This document shows positions 32,085-44,000 of a stretch of DNA of 64,000 nt, in pieces; the first letter of the stretch is position 1; each line of letters starts with the position of its first letter. The stretch is taken from the NCBI RefSeq assembly GCF_010183535.1, contig NC_071331.1, forward strand, positions 22,568,001-22,632,000, given 5' to 3'. The notes below the pieces were generated by a model. It saw only the letters and a list, made by a program, of their open reading frames with translations, did no database searches and was not told the origin of the DNA. Source of the stretch: Caenorhabditis remanei (lineage: Eukaryota > Nematoda > Chromadorea > Rhabditida > Rhabditidae). The position numbers and the translations under genes are program-made.

Positions 32085-35000
32085 ATGTCAAAATTTGTAT
32101 TCGTACTTTTGGCAGTCACGGCGAGTGCCGTCGCCCAGCAACAGGTTAGTTAGTGGGCTTGTTCGGTGGAGCGCACTTGCATTATGGGCTCCAAATTTGC
32201 TGAAATTTGATGGGCGGGTTGATATTGTCACTATTAACCGTATCTCAAAATTTTACTTAAATCGGTCAAGTTTTAAAGAAGTTATAGCATTTGTTCGGTG
32301 GAGCGCACTTGCATAGCATGGCCAAAAGTGCTCCGAATTGGCTGAAATTTGGCGTACACATAGTTCTTGTCCTTTTTTGACTGCCCTGAAATTTTCAGAT
32401 ATTTCGGGTAAATTTTCAACAAGTTACAGCAAAAGTCCACTAGAGCGCACTTGCATTATTGCGTTGAATGTGCTCCAAATTTGCTGAAATTAGGTGGGCG
32501 GCTAGACACTGTCTCATTGAGCCATATCTCAAAATTTTAGTTAAATCGGTCAAGTTTTAAAGAAGTTATAGCGTTTGTTCGGTAGGGCGCACTTGCATAG
32601 CTTTGCCAAAAATGCGCCAAATTGACTGAAAATTGGTGTAGTTATAGTTCTCCTTATTTCTCTCTCGTTCTGAAATTTTCAGACAGTTTGGGTAAATTTT
32701 CAGCAAGTTACAGCAAAAGTCCACTAGAGCGCACTTGCATTGTTGTTCATAACTCACCGAAAAACAGTCCAATTTGGCTGAAATTTTTTGAGCAATTGAA
32801 ACACATTGTTCTGACAAATTTTCTACGAAAAAGTACCAAATAATTTTTCGAAATTCGGGCTGAGATTTTCTTTCCAAGTAAAAAGTCCAGTAGAGCGCGC
32901 ATTCACATTTTTGAAATTTACAGGGTTTCGGCGGTCAACAGCAACAGCAATGCGGTTTCAACGGTCAACAAAACGGTAACGGACAGTTCGGCGGTGTCTC
33001 CGGTGCTCCACAAGGAGGATTCGGTGGTCCAGTGAGTGGAAATATTATTATTGAATTTTTTTAGTTCAAAAAGTTCAAAAAACACAATTTTTGGCTCAAA
33101 AAACGCTCAAAAACCCATTTTTCATGTCTAGAATCTGCTAGAACTACGGAAAATGCGTCAAAGGCGCGCCAGATAGCTTTGAAAACTGGCTGAAACCAAA
33201 TATCTGGCATGTCGTTGACGCGTTCTTAAGAGATGCTTGGAAAACGCGTCAAAGGAACCCCAGACTCAAAATTTTTTAATTTTTAAAAGATGTTTAATTT
33301 TTAAAAAGTTCTCAGCTCTAAAAATAGCAAAAAAAATCTATAAGACTGGCGCGCATCTTACGCGTTTTCAGAGTTTGTTAAAACGCGTCAAAGGCACGCC
33401 AGATAAGCCGATTTTTTTGGTTTTTTGACTGTCTGAAGTGGTTTTGACGCGTTTTTTTTTAGATAAAAACTATTTTCAAAACAGTCCTAATTACCTAAAT
33501 TACCCTAATTAACCTAAAATCCATTTTCAGACCGGATCCCCACCACCATTCCCACCACAAGGATTCTCTGGTGCTCCACCACAACAGGGAGGTCAACAAG
33601 GAGGGTTCGGTGGAAACCAACAAGGCGGTAATCAAGGAGGTTTAGGAGGACAACAGGTACAGTAGGGTCAAGAAAACGCGTCTGAGGCACGCCAGCCAAA
33701 TCCATAACTTTCTAACTAAAGGGTCTGATTGATAGCATAACCGCTCCGCGTTACTCTGCTGAAACGCGCCAACGACACCCCAGTTATTCAATTTTGTCAT
33801 TTTCAGAACGGAGGATTCTCTGGTGCCCCACAGCAACAACAGGGAGGAAACCAAGGAGGATTCGGAGGACAACAGGTACTGTAGACGCGCAAACGGCAAG
33901 CCAGACATTCTTCCAATTTTGAAATAGCGGAAGGCCGGAAAGCGGAATTCCGCTTACATTTCTGTGTATATTGACCTCTAATTTTGCCCCACACATTTTG
34001 CACACATCCCGCTTATTTACACAGCTTGATCCGTTTCAAAACTAACTTCAGGCTCAAAATGTTTGCAATATTTTGTATTTGACATGTTGCGTAGGGGTAT
34101 CCAATTGAAAACGTGGGGAAAATTGGTTCTTAAGACATCGGGACACTCAGACACACCGATAGACTGAAAAATACAAGATTAAAGCGCATTCTAGGCTGAA
34201 AACCTTCAAAAATCCCATTTTCCATATCAAATTGCTTGCAGAACGGCGGATTCTCCGGTGCCCCACAACAAGGTAATGGAGGATTCGGTGGAAACCAACA
34301 AGGTGGAAATCAAGGAGGATTCGGAGGACAACAGGTACTGTAGGCTCTAGAAACGCGTTCAAGACACTCCAGATACGAACCCCTAGATTCTCAAAAATGC
34401 CATTTTTCCATAAAAAGAGTTTAAAAAAATGCAATTTTTAGTTCAAAGTTCACTCAAAACCCCATTCTTCATGCCCAGAAATCCCGAAAAACCACTTTTA
34501 GAAGCCAAAAATCATCCCTAATCACCACAAAATCTCCTAAAATTACAGGGATTCTCCGGTGCCCCACCACAACAGGGAGGCCAACAACAAGGCGGTAACC
34601 AAGGAGGTTTCGGAGGACAACAGGTACGGTAGACTCTGGAAAGCGCGTCTGAGGCACGCCAGCCTGATACCATTTTGTCATTTTCAGAACGGAGGATTCT
34701 CTGGTGCCCCACAGCAACAACAGGGAGGTCAACAAGGAGGATTCGGAGGACAACAGGTACTGTAGACGCGCAAACGGCACGCCAGAAATTCTTCTAATTT
34801 CAGAACGGAGGATTCGGAGGACAAACCAACGCCCCTAACGGACAAGGATCTCAACAAGGAGGATTCCGCGGAAAACGCCAATCCGAGAATCGCGGAGGAC
34901 AACGTCCAACCGGATCCCCGCCAACTGGTTCACCACCAACCGGAAGACCTGAAGGAGGACGTCCACCACATCATGAGGGACCAAGACACGGACGCCCAAC

Positions 35001-36264
35001 CGGATCCCCACCAACTGGTTCTCCACCAACCGGTGTGCCACCATTTGAGGAAGGACAAGGACCACGTGGATCCCGTCCGACTGGCAGCCCACCAAATGGT
35101 AGACCATTGAGACAGAAGAGACAGGAACCAGGCAGTCCACCACCAAGACCATCGGGAGCTCCTGGAAGCCCTCCACCACCACCTACTGGTTCCCCACCAC
35201 CACCACCTACTGGTTCCCCACCACCACCACCACAAAACGGAGGATCCCCACCACCAAGACCAAGCGGTGCTCCACCAAGCGGTGCTCCACCAACTGGATC
35301 CCCACCACCACCACCACAAAACGGAGGAAGCCCACCACCAAGACCTTCCGGAGCCCCAGGATCCCCACCACCACCACCATCTGGTGCTCCACCAACGGGA
35401 TCCCCACCACCACCACCAAGCGGTGCCCCACCAGCTCCACGTGGAAAGAGACAAGCCGCTGAATCCCCACCACCGCCACCACCACCAACTGGAGCACCAC
35501 CTACCGGATCCCCACCACCAAGACCTTCCGGAGCCCCAGGAAGCCCACCACCACCACCACCACAAAACGGAGGATCCCCACCACCAAGACCGTCCGGCGC
35601 TCCACCAAGCGGTGCTCCACCAACTGGATCCCCACCACCACCACCACAAAACGGAGGAAGCCCACCACCAAGACCTTCCGGAGCCCCAGGATCCCCACCA
35701 CCACCACCATCTGGTGCTCCACCAACGGGATCCCCACCACCACCACCAAGCGGTGCCCCACCAGCTCCACGTGGAAAGAGACAAGCCGCTGGATCCCCAC
35801 CACCGCCACCACCACCAACTGGAGCACCACCTACCGGATCCCCACCACCAAGACCTTCCGGAGCCCCAGGAAGCCCACCACCACCACCACCAGCTGGAGC
35901 CTCAGGAGCCCCACCAACCGGATCTCCACCACCACCACCACCGGCTGGATCCGGAGCCCCAGGAAGCCCGCCACCACCACCAAGCGGTGCTCCACCAGCA
36001 CCACGTGGAAAGAGACAAGCCGCTGGATCCCCACCACCGCCACCACCACCAACTGGAGCCCCACCAACCGGATCCCCACCACCAAGACCTTCCGGAGCCC
36101 CAGGAAGTCCACCACCACCACCAACTGGATCCCCACCACCACCACCACAAAACGGAGGATCCCCACCACCACCACCACCATCGGGTGCTCCACCCACTGG
36201 ATCCCCACCGACTGGATCTCCACCACCACCGAAGGGATTCTTCGCCAAACTTTTCGATTTCTAA
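32085..36264 (+). CDS. Secreted Gly/Gln-rich then Pro-rich protein with multiple furin-type sites
   Basis: Eight exons: 32085-32144, 32924-33031, 33531-33656, 33807-33875, 34242-34334, 34549-34623, 34688-34756 and 34804-36264 (TAA). All are phase 0, giving 686 residues. A signal peptide (MSKFVFVLLAVTASAVA) precedes a Q-rich start with one Cys (QQQQQCGFNG). Exons 4-7 are tandem copies encoding NGGFSGAPQQ...GGFGGQQ. The last exon encodes TGSPP/SGAPP/PPPPP repeats ending FFAKLFDF. RxKR sites occur at RGKR (residue 225), RQKR (306) and RGKR (416, 526, 604), each followed by Gln, and would release pieces of 81, 110, 110, 78 and 82 residues. R-x-K-R is the established proprotein-convertase motif; cleavage here is inferred. 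It resembles extensin/cuticle-type secreted structural proteins; the exact family is not assigned. AATAAA lies at 36314-36319. Confidence 0.88.
32160..32910 (+). repeat. ~140-bp repeat array in intron 1 of the Pro-rich gene
   Basis: The block GAGCGCACTTGCAT or a one-base variant recurs at about 32169, 32301, 32442, 32587 and 32728, with a decayed copy near 32893. It is accompanied by GGCTGAAATTTGG and CAAGTTACAGCAAAAGTCCA blocks. Neighbouring units alternate between two subtypes. Confidence 0.85.
33140..33450. repeat. GGCGCGCC/ACGCGT motif cluster in intron 2 of the Pro-rich gene
   Basis: About seven motif copies in both orientations, for example GCGTCAAAGGCGCGCC at 33155, GGCGCGCATCTTACGCG and AACGCGTCAAAGGCACGCC. 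Single copies also lie in the short introns 3, 5, 6 and 7. Confidence 0.88.
35122..35781 (+). repeat. Two exact-length 330-bp coding tandem repeats
   Basis: The segments 35122-35451 and 35452-35781 each encode 110 residues and end with APRGKR. Most codons between them are identical, so unequal exchange or recent duplication is likely. A shorter third version follows to 36015. Confidence 0.9.
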
Positions 36265-36829
36265 TCATCTGGTATTACTGTACTTTTTTGTGTTTAGTTT
36301 CTCACAATCAATGAATAAAACTTTCTTTGCTAAATGTCGGAAGCCTGCTGGTCTCAACATACAATCACATTTTTGAAGCAAATTCACGATTTTCAGCTTG
36401 ATGTCAAATTTAGGTCTAATGGCTTAAATATCGTCGGTCTCACGATACATATAAACAGACAGGAAATTGAAGACAATGTGATCATATTAATTGGCGCACC
36501 TTTGACGCGTTCTTCAATTAGCCTCCAGAAAGTTTAAAATCGCTCCAAACTTTCCGGTTTTTGAACCTTAAAAAAAAAAGTTTTTTTGACTGGCATTGGT
36601 AAAAACGCGCCCAACGACACGCCAGTCTATTCCATTTCTATTTTCTTTTACAAGACAAACCTGACGCGTTGAATGTGCACCAGATGCCTGAAACCAACGA
36701 ATCGCTTTTTTGGTATCGTTTTGTTTTGATTTCAAGCATTTTTTGGGTTTTCAAATATCTGTATTTTTAGATTTTTCTGGTTTTTAGGAAAACTTTTTTT
36801 TGAAATAATTGGAAAATAGTCTGATTTTG
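36265..36829. other. 3' flank of the Pro-rich gene
   Basis: It holds the poly(A) signal at 36314-36319 and scattered CpG-motif copies at about 36490-36515, 36600-36630 and 36660-36690. No gene seen. Confidence 0.6.
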
Positions 36830-37785
36830 AGAGCTCATAACGGAGGCCAAACTTATTTTAATTGTATAAATTTAAAATGCATGTTGTAGATCAAAATCAG
36901 GGCTACATTTTTGTAGTTGAACATTTTTTGATACGGGCGGGGCGGCTGGCGTGCCGTTGACGCGTTTCTTGAAAAATGCTTCGAATAATACGCGCCAAAG
37001 GCACCCTTGACTTGATTTTTTGAAATTTTAAACAGTATTTTAAATTTTCAAAAGTTCTTCTGTTTAAAAACAGAAAAAAAAAACTATCCGACTGTCGCGC
37101 CTTTGACGCGTTTTCAGAGTTCCCTCAAAACGCGTCAAAGGCACGCCAGATAGGCTGGTTTTGATGGTTTTTGGAGTGTTTGGGGTGAATTTGACGCGTT
37201 TTTTAAATTGAAAATTATTTCAAATATTAAAAACGCGTCCAAAGTGCGCCAGGCAACTTTTTTGGGTAAAAATGACTCAAAACACATATTTTTCTTCCAA
37301 AAATTGCAGTTTTTTAGAATCTGGCGTGCCTCGGACGCCTTTATTCCTGTCACTGTGCACAAATTGGCTTAAATGGTACCGTTTTTTTTAAGGTTTCGAA
37401 TTTCCTGAGAGTCTGGCACGCCTTTGACGCGTTTTCAGAGTTCACTCAAAACGCGTCAAAGGCACGCCAGATATGCCGGTTTTTTGGGTTTTTTACTGTC
37501 TGGTGTGGTTTTGACGCGTTTTCAGAATTTAAAATTACTTTAAAAACCAATTTTACCAGATTTCGCGTATTTTTTGAAAGTTTTTTTGAAAAATAAATTT
37601 TTCTGTTTTTTTAATTACTTTTTTTAATGAAAAATTCTTAGAACTCCACTTGTAACTCTCTAGGGACCGCCCGTATCAGAAAGTGGTTAACTACAAAAAT
37701 GTAGCCCTGGTTTTGATCTACAAGATAAATCTAAAATTTTTTGAATTTGCATTGTTTGGAGCACCGTTATGGGCTCTCAAAGTCG
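36830..37785. repeat. Foldback element split by a CpG-motif cluster
   Basis: The left arm (about 36830-36950) and right arm (about 37650-37785) are inverted copies: GAGAGCTCATAACG against CGTTATGGGCTCTC, and ATTTTTGTAGTTGA against TTAACTACAAAAAT. Between them lie about fifteen GGCGCGCC/ACGCGT motif copies (36945-37540). Confidence 0.8.
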
Positions 37786-37854
37786 GGCAATGTTCGATTT
37801 TTTGGAATTTTTTTTCTTCCCTCAAAACGAAAAGAAGTGCGGGGAGAGGCAACA

Positions 37855-37885
37855 AATAGAGTACACGTCGTCGTGTACTCTCTAG
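37855..37885. repeat. Short perfect hairpin
   Basis: AGAGTACACG and CGTGTACTCT form a 10-bp stem around a TCGT loop within a CT/GA-rich region upstream of the nuclear receptor gene. Confidence 0.8.
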
Positions 37886-38082
37886 CCAAGTGTTGGTCTC
37901 TTTTCTCTTTTTCTCTCGCACCCTCTCCTCCCCACACACTCTCTCGTCGCCCCGTCAATTGATTGCTAGAGTGTAGCCTATTTACACTGCCCCCCGACGG
38001 GCCGACTTTTCACTTTTTTTACTCAAATTTTTTTTTGTAATTAATAATTACCTTAATTACCTCATAATTACCCAAATTTTCA

Positions 38083-38084
38083 GA
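38083..38084 (+). promoter_or_regulatory. Candidate SL trans-splice acceptor
   Basis: AAATTTTCAG ends at 38083, only 4 bases before the ATG at 38088, and no upstream exon is evident. In nematodes such a strong acceptor next to a start codon often receives a spliced leader. A cis-spliced 5' UTR exon cannot be excluded. Confidence 0.55.
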
Positions 38085-38087
38085 AAA

Positions 38088-41000
38088 ATGAAATGCGCAA
38101 TTTGCGAGTCAGATGCTCTTTCTCTTCATTTCGGAGCTCCCAGTTGTAAGGTTCGTTGGGCTCTGGCTGAAAAATGCGTCAAAGGTGCGCCAGCATGCCG
38201 AACTTTTTTCAGCAGATTAAGGGAGACCTGGGGCACCTAAGGCGCCTTTTTAAATTTTGAAAAATACGTCAAAGGCGCGCCAGATAGCTTTGAAAACTGG
38301 GCGAAACCGAGTAGTCTGGCGTGCCGTTGACGCGTTTTTGAAGGATGATTGAAATACGCGCCAAAGGCACCCCAGACTTGATTTTTTAAAAAATTTTTAA
38401 AGGTTTTAAGTTTTTTAAAACTTCTTCTGTTTAAAAAAAGCAAAAAATCCATCAGACTGGCGCGCCTTTGACGCGTTTTCAGATTTCGCTCAAAACGCGT
38501 CAAAGGCAAGCCTGAAAAACCGATTTTTTTGGTTTTTTGACTGTCTGGGGTGCTTTTGACGCGTTTTTCAAATCAAAAATCATTTTCAGAATAAGTTTTA
38601 CCAATTTTCAGGCGTGTGCCGCGTTTTTCCGGCGTACTGTAGCACTGGAAATCACTTATGACTGTATTACGGGAAATAATGATTGTGAGGTGAATCATGG
38701 TGAGTTTTGGGTGAAAAATTAGTGAGAAATGTTTAAAAACAATAAAAAAACAGAAAAATGTGAGAAAATTTGACAAAAAACGGTCAGAAATCGTCAAAAA
38801 TGGAACATTTTCACGTTTTTATAGTTTTTAAGTGAAAAATTTACATTTTTTGGCTTAAAATCTTTAGAAGTCTTACTGTAAAAGCCCAAAAATTATTTGC
38901 AGTTCAAAAATTTGTTGTAGATCAAAAAATATTCCGTTAGATCACAAAAATAATTTCCAGAACGTCGAATGGCGTGCAAACGGTGTCGATATCAGAAGTG
39001 CATTGACAACAATATGCAGAGATACTGTAAGTGGACATCCGGACACACCGGACAGACATCCAGACATTTGGATACACAGACAGACATACAAATCCTTTTT
39101 TCAGTGGTACAATCGAAAAAAGGACGTCCCGACGGCAATAATGATGTCAAAATGAATGAGGTGAAGCCGATATATTTTTTAAAAAGCGCGCCAAAGACAC
39201 CCCAGCGTCATAAACCACACTTCATTGGTGGCGAAAAGAAGGAAAATGAGAGAGAGAAGCGACCCCCTCCCCGCCCCATACTTTGGCCTGACTTGGCTAG
39301 ACTCGAGCCAAATAGGCTCCGCCCACTTTTCGCGTTTTCGTTTTTTTTTGCAAATATGTGACAAACAAGGTCTTTGAGTGAACCCAGATCATTAAAAAAG
39401 TAATAAATAATGCTCAGCTTCACATTTTCGGATATTCTCATTACACGGCTGAAAAATGTGAGTTTTTGGAAAATTTGACAAATTTTAAGATTCTTATTTG
39501 AAAAACGCGTCAAAACCACCCCAGATAGTCAAAAAGCCAAAAAAAAATCGGCTTGTCTGGCGTGCCTTTGACGCGTTTTGATTGAAATTCTGAAAACGCG
39601 TCAAAGGCGCGCCAGCCTGATAGATTTTTTTATTTTTAAACAGAACAACTTTTGAAAAATTAAAAAAAATTTAAGTCTGGCGTGCCTTTGGCGCGTCTTT
39701 CTAGCAAGCGCGTCAACGGCACGCCAGACAGATTCGATTTCAGCCAGTTTTCAAAGCAATCTGGCGCGCCATCGACGCATTTTTCAAAATTCAAAAGGTG
39801 ACTAAGGGGTCCCAGGTCTCCCTTAATCTGCTGTATATTTTTGAGTACGCTGGCGCACCTTTGACGCGTTTTCAGGTCAAAAATGAAAGAAAATATTCTG
39901 ATCTGGGGTGTCGTTGGCGCGTTAAATACAGTTTTTGTGAAAATTGAAACCGGCTGGCGCACTTCTGACGAGGTTTTCAAAAAAATATTGAAAAACAGTT
40001 TGGCTGGCGCACCTTTGACGCGTTTTTTTTCATGATTTTATGTTTATGACTTTTTCACGGCTGGGGTACCTGCGGCTCGTTTTCAAATAAGTTTTTTTTG
40101 CATTTTTAGGGTGTCTGGGGCTCCGTTGACGCGTTTTCTTTTGATATTTTTTCTATTCTTTAAAAATTTTTCAGGAGACCCCCTCCAACTCGTCTACTCC
40201 ATTCTCTTCGAACACCCCGTCCACCAGTTCTACAGTACCCCTAGGCTCCGCCTCCTCTTCCCCTTTGGATTCAGATGAGATTCAGAAGTTGAACGAGCAC
40301 TTCTTCAAAATGGACTCGAATTTGAATAAGAGTCGACGGATGGCGTTTACCAACTCACGTCTTTTGGATATTTTCTCTGGAATGTGTAAGATGGTGAGTC
40401 CAAAAACGCGTCCAAGGCGCGCTAGACACAAAATTTTAATAGAAATTTTGGATAAAAATGGCGCACCTTTTGACGCGTTTCTGAAAAGTCACAAACGCGT
40501 CTAAGGCGCGCCAGCATACCTTAGGAGACCTGAGACACCTAAACCACTTTCTAAATTTTGAAAAATGCGTCAAAGGCGCGCCAGATAGCTTTGAAAACGG
40601 GCTAAAACCGAGTAGTCTGGCGTCACGTTGACGCGTTTTGAAGGATGATTGAAATACGGGCCAAAGGCACCCCAGACTTGATTTTTTGAAATTTCTAAAA
40701 GGTTTTAAGTTTTTCAAAACTTCAAAACTTGATTTTAAATGAAAATAACAGAAAAATCTAAGAGACTGGCGCGCCTTTGACGCGTTTTCAAAGTTCACTC
40801 AAAACGCGTCAAAGGCACGCCTGATAGGCTGGCTTTGATGGTTTTTGGAGTGTTTGGGGTGGATTTGACGCGTTTTTCAAATCAAAAATTATTTCAAATT
40901 TTAAAAACGCGTCCAAGGCGCGCCAGGCAAGGTTTTTTAACTAAAAATGACTCAAAACACATATTTTTCTTCCGAACATTTCAGTTTTTTAGAATCTGGC

Positions 41001-44000
41001 GTGCCTCGGACGCCTTTTTTCCTGTCACTGTGCACAAATTGGCTTAAATTGCACCGTTTTCTTCAAGGTTTCGAAATTCCTGAGAGTCTGGCGTGCCTTC
41101 GACGCGTTTTCATAGTTCACTCAAAACGCGTCAAAGGCACGCCAGACAAGTGTGATTTGGTTGGTTTTTTTTTTTGGAATTTTTCAAAACTTTTTAAATC
41201 TGGCGCACCTTTGACGCGTTCAAATCAATTTTTATGCAATTTTGAGCTATCTGTCTGTCCGGATGTCCGTTTTCTCCCGAATTTCTTCAATTTTTGCTCA
41301 TTTTTTCTGTAATTTCAGCCATTCGAGAAGCACCAACTACAACCATTCGATTTCCGCTCCTACCGTGGCTACCAGAAGCAAGAATACGTGATGCTCTTCA
41401 ACTACGCCAATACCCTACCCGGATTCCAGGACCTATCCAACGCCAGTCAGAATTTCTTGTTCCGAATCGCGTGCGGTGTCGATTTTGTCATTAGTTCTTC
41501 GTATTACACGAATTTTATTGGAATGGAGTCGAATTTATTGATTAATCAAGACGGAACGTATATTCAGATGATGCCACTGCCTCTGTTGGGTGATGAACCC
41601 GGGACGGAGTTGATGTTTACAAAGAAAGAGGAGTTGGAGAAGTATAAGAATATTATTAAGGTAATTCCACACTTTTTGAGCTAAAAATCCCCGGAAAAAC
41701 GCGTCAAAAGTACGCCAGATTCGGAAAAATTCAAAAAACTTCGATTGAAATTAGTGCATTTTGAGCATTTTTCATCGAAACAGTAAAATAAATTGAAAAC
41801 GCGTCAAATGCGCGCCAGACACTAAAATTAAAGTCGTCTGGTGTCCCTTTGACGCGCATTCTCCTAAAATAAGTTTTTGTGCTCAAAATTGCTCAAAAAA
41901 CTCAATTTAAGCAGGATTTTCTCAATTTTCCCGGATCTGGCGTACCTTTGACGCGTGTTTTCGGGGTTTTTTGATTAAAAACGCGTCAAAAGTACGCCAG
42001 ATTCAAAAAAATTCTAAAAATTCGAATGAAATCGGTTTATTTTGACCATTTTTCATCAAAAAGTAAAATACATTGAAAACGCGTCAAAGGTGCACCAGAC
42101 ACTATTATTAAAGTCGTCTGGCGTGCCTTTGACGCGCGTTTTCAGGGTTTTTTGAAAAAAAACGAGAAAAATGCGTCAAAGGCACGCCAGATACGGAAAA
42201 TTTGAAAAAATCCGGTTAAAATTGAGTTTTTTGAGCGATTTTGAGCCAAAAAACTTTACCTGGGGAAAAACGCGTCAAAGGCACGCCAGGCCCTAAGAAA
42301 TTTCAAAGTCCCGGAGGAAACGGTGCATTTTGAGCCATTTTTACACAAAAATAACTTGAAAACGCGTCAAAGGCGCGCCAGACCTTGAAAAAACTAAAAC
42401 ATCCGCAAGAAAACAATAAAATTTGAGTTATTTTACCCAAAAAACGCAAAAAATTTGGATCTGGCGCACCTTGGACGCGTTTCGGAAATCTGAACAAAAC
42501 GCGTCGAAGGTGCGCCAGATTTTCAAAATACTGGCGCACCTTTGACGCGTTTCTTCCTAAATACACTTTTTTGCTCAAAACTACTCAAAAAACTCAACTT
42601 TAGTCGGATTTTTAAAAAATTTCCGACTCTGGCGCACCTTTGACGCGTTTTCCCCAATTTCTCTAAAATTTCAGCCCCGCGTGAAGTCATGGATCGATTT
42701 TATGCCACTCTACGAGTCCCTTGACCCGTCATTCGAAGAGAACAGTATCCTGAAGGCACTCTGCTGCTGGCAGACCGCTCATTTCAATTTACAAGAATGT
42801 GATAAGGATACAGTAAGAAAACAAAAGTCTTTGTTGACTCAATGCCTTCTGAAGTTGTGTATTGACACGTTTGGAGAGGAGGAGGGCGCCGTTCGCGCCG
42901 CTAACATCATTTTGTTCTCATCGTCGATTTGTGTGAGTTTTTATGCTTGAAAATCTGGAAAAATTGAGTATTTTGAGCCAAAAAAACCCAAAAAATCGCG
43001 TCAAAGGCACGCCAGATCCAGAAAAATTAAGAAAATCCGGCTAAAATCGGTTTAGTTTGAGCCATTCTAACCCACAAAACAAGAAAAAAACTACAAACGC
43101 GTCAGTGGCGCGCCAGACTCTAAGGAATTTCAAAATCTAGGAGACAATGGTCCATTCTGAGCCATTTGATGCGAATAACCGGAAAAAACGCGTCAACGGC
43201 ACGACAGATCCTGAAAAATTGAAAAAATTCGGCTAAAATTGAGCATTTTAAGCAATTTTGAGCCAAAAAACCCAAAAAATCGCATCAACGGTACGCCAGA
43301 TTTTGAGAAATTGAAAAATCCGGCTGAAATCGGTTCACATTGAGCCATTCTGACCCACAAAACAAGAAAAAAACTACAAACGCGTCAGTGGCGCGCCAGA
43401 CTCTAAGAAATTTCAAAATCAAGGAAAAAACGGTGCATTTTGAGCCATTCGACAAGAATAAGTGTAAAACATCGCGTCCAAGGTGCGCCAGATACGGAAA
43501 AATTAGGCTAAAATTGAGATTTTTTGAGCAATTTTGAGCCAAAAAGTTTCTTTTGAGAAGAAAACGCGCCAAAGGTGCGCTAGATTGGTTAAAAAACCAA
43601 ATTTCACTAATCAAAAACGCGCCAAAAGTGCGCCAGACTGAATAGATATGACGTTAGTCATGAAAAACGCGTCAACGGCACGCCAGATACAGAAAATTTT
43701 TAAAAATCCAGCAAAAATGGATTCTTTTAAGCAATTTTGAGCAAAAAACTTTATTCCGAGAAAAACGCGGCAAAAGCGCGCTTGACAGATGAAAAAAAAA
43801 CAATTTTCGATCACCCAGGACTTGCCAAAGGCACGCCAGACGGTTTTGATAATAGTGTCTGGTGCGCCGTTGACGCGCTTTCAATTGTTCAACTTTTGAT
43901 TAAAAAAATGCTGCCGATTTCAGATATTTCAAGAATCTGGCGCACCTTTGACGCGTTTTTGTAGTTCCAGATCCACAAATGTGTCTGTGTTATCTATTGA

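Noticed and set aside
34930..36268. Long open frames (up to 425 codons) on the minus strand and in other plus frames over the Pro-rich exon, giving Gly-, Trp-, His- or Val-rich proteins
   Set aside because: They are shadows of the CCACCACCA codon repeats of the real exon; no start context, signal or splice support, and compositions are absurdly simple.
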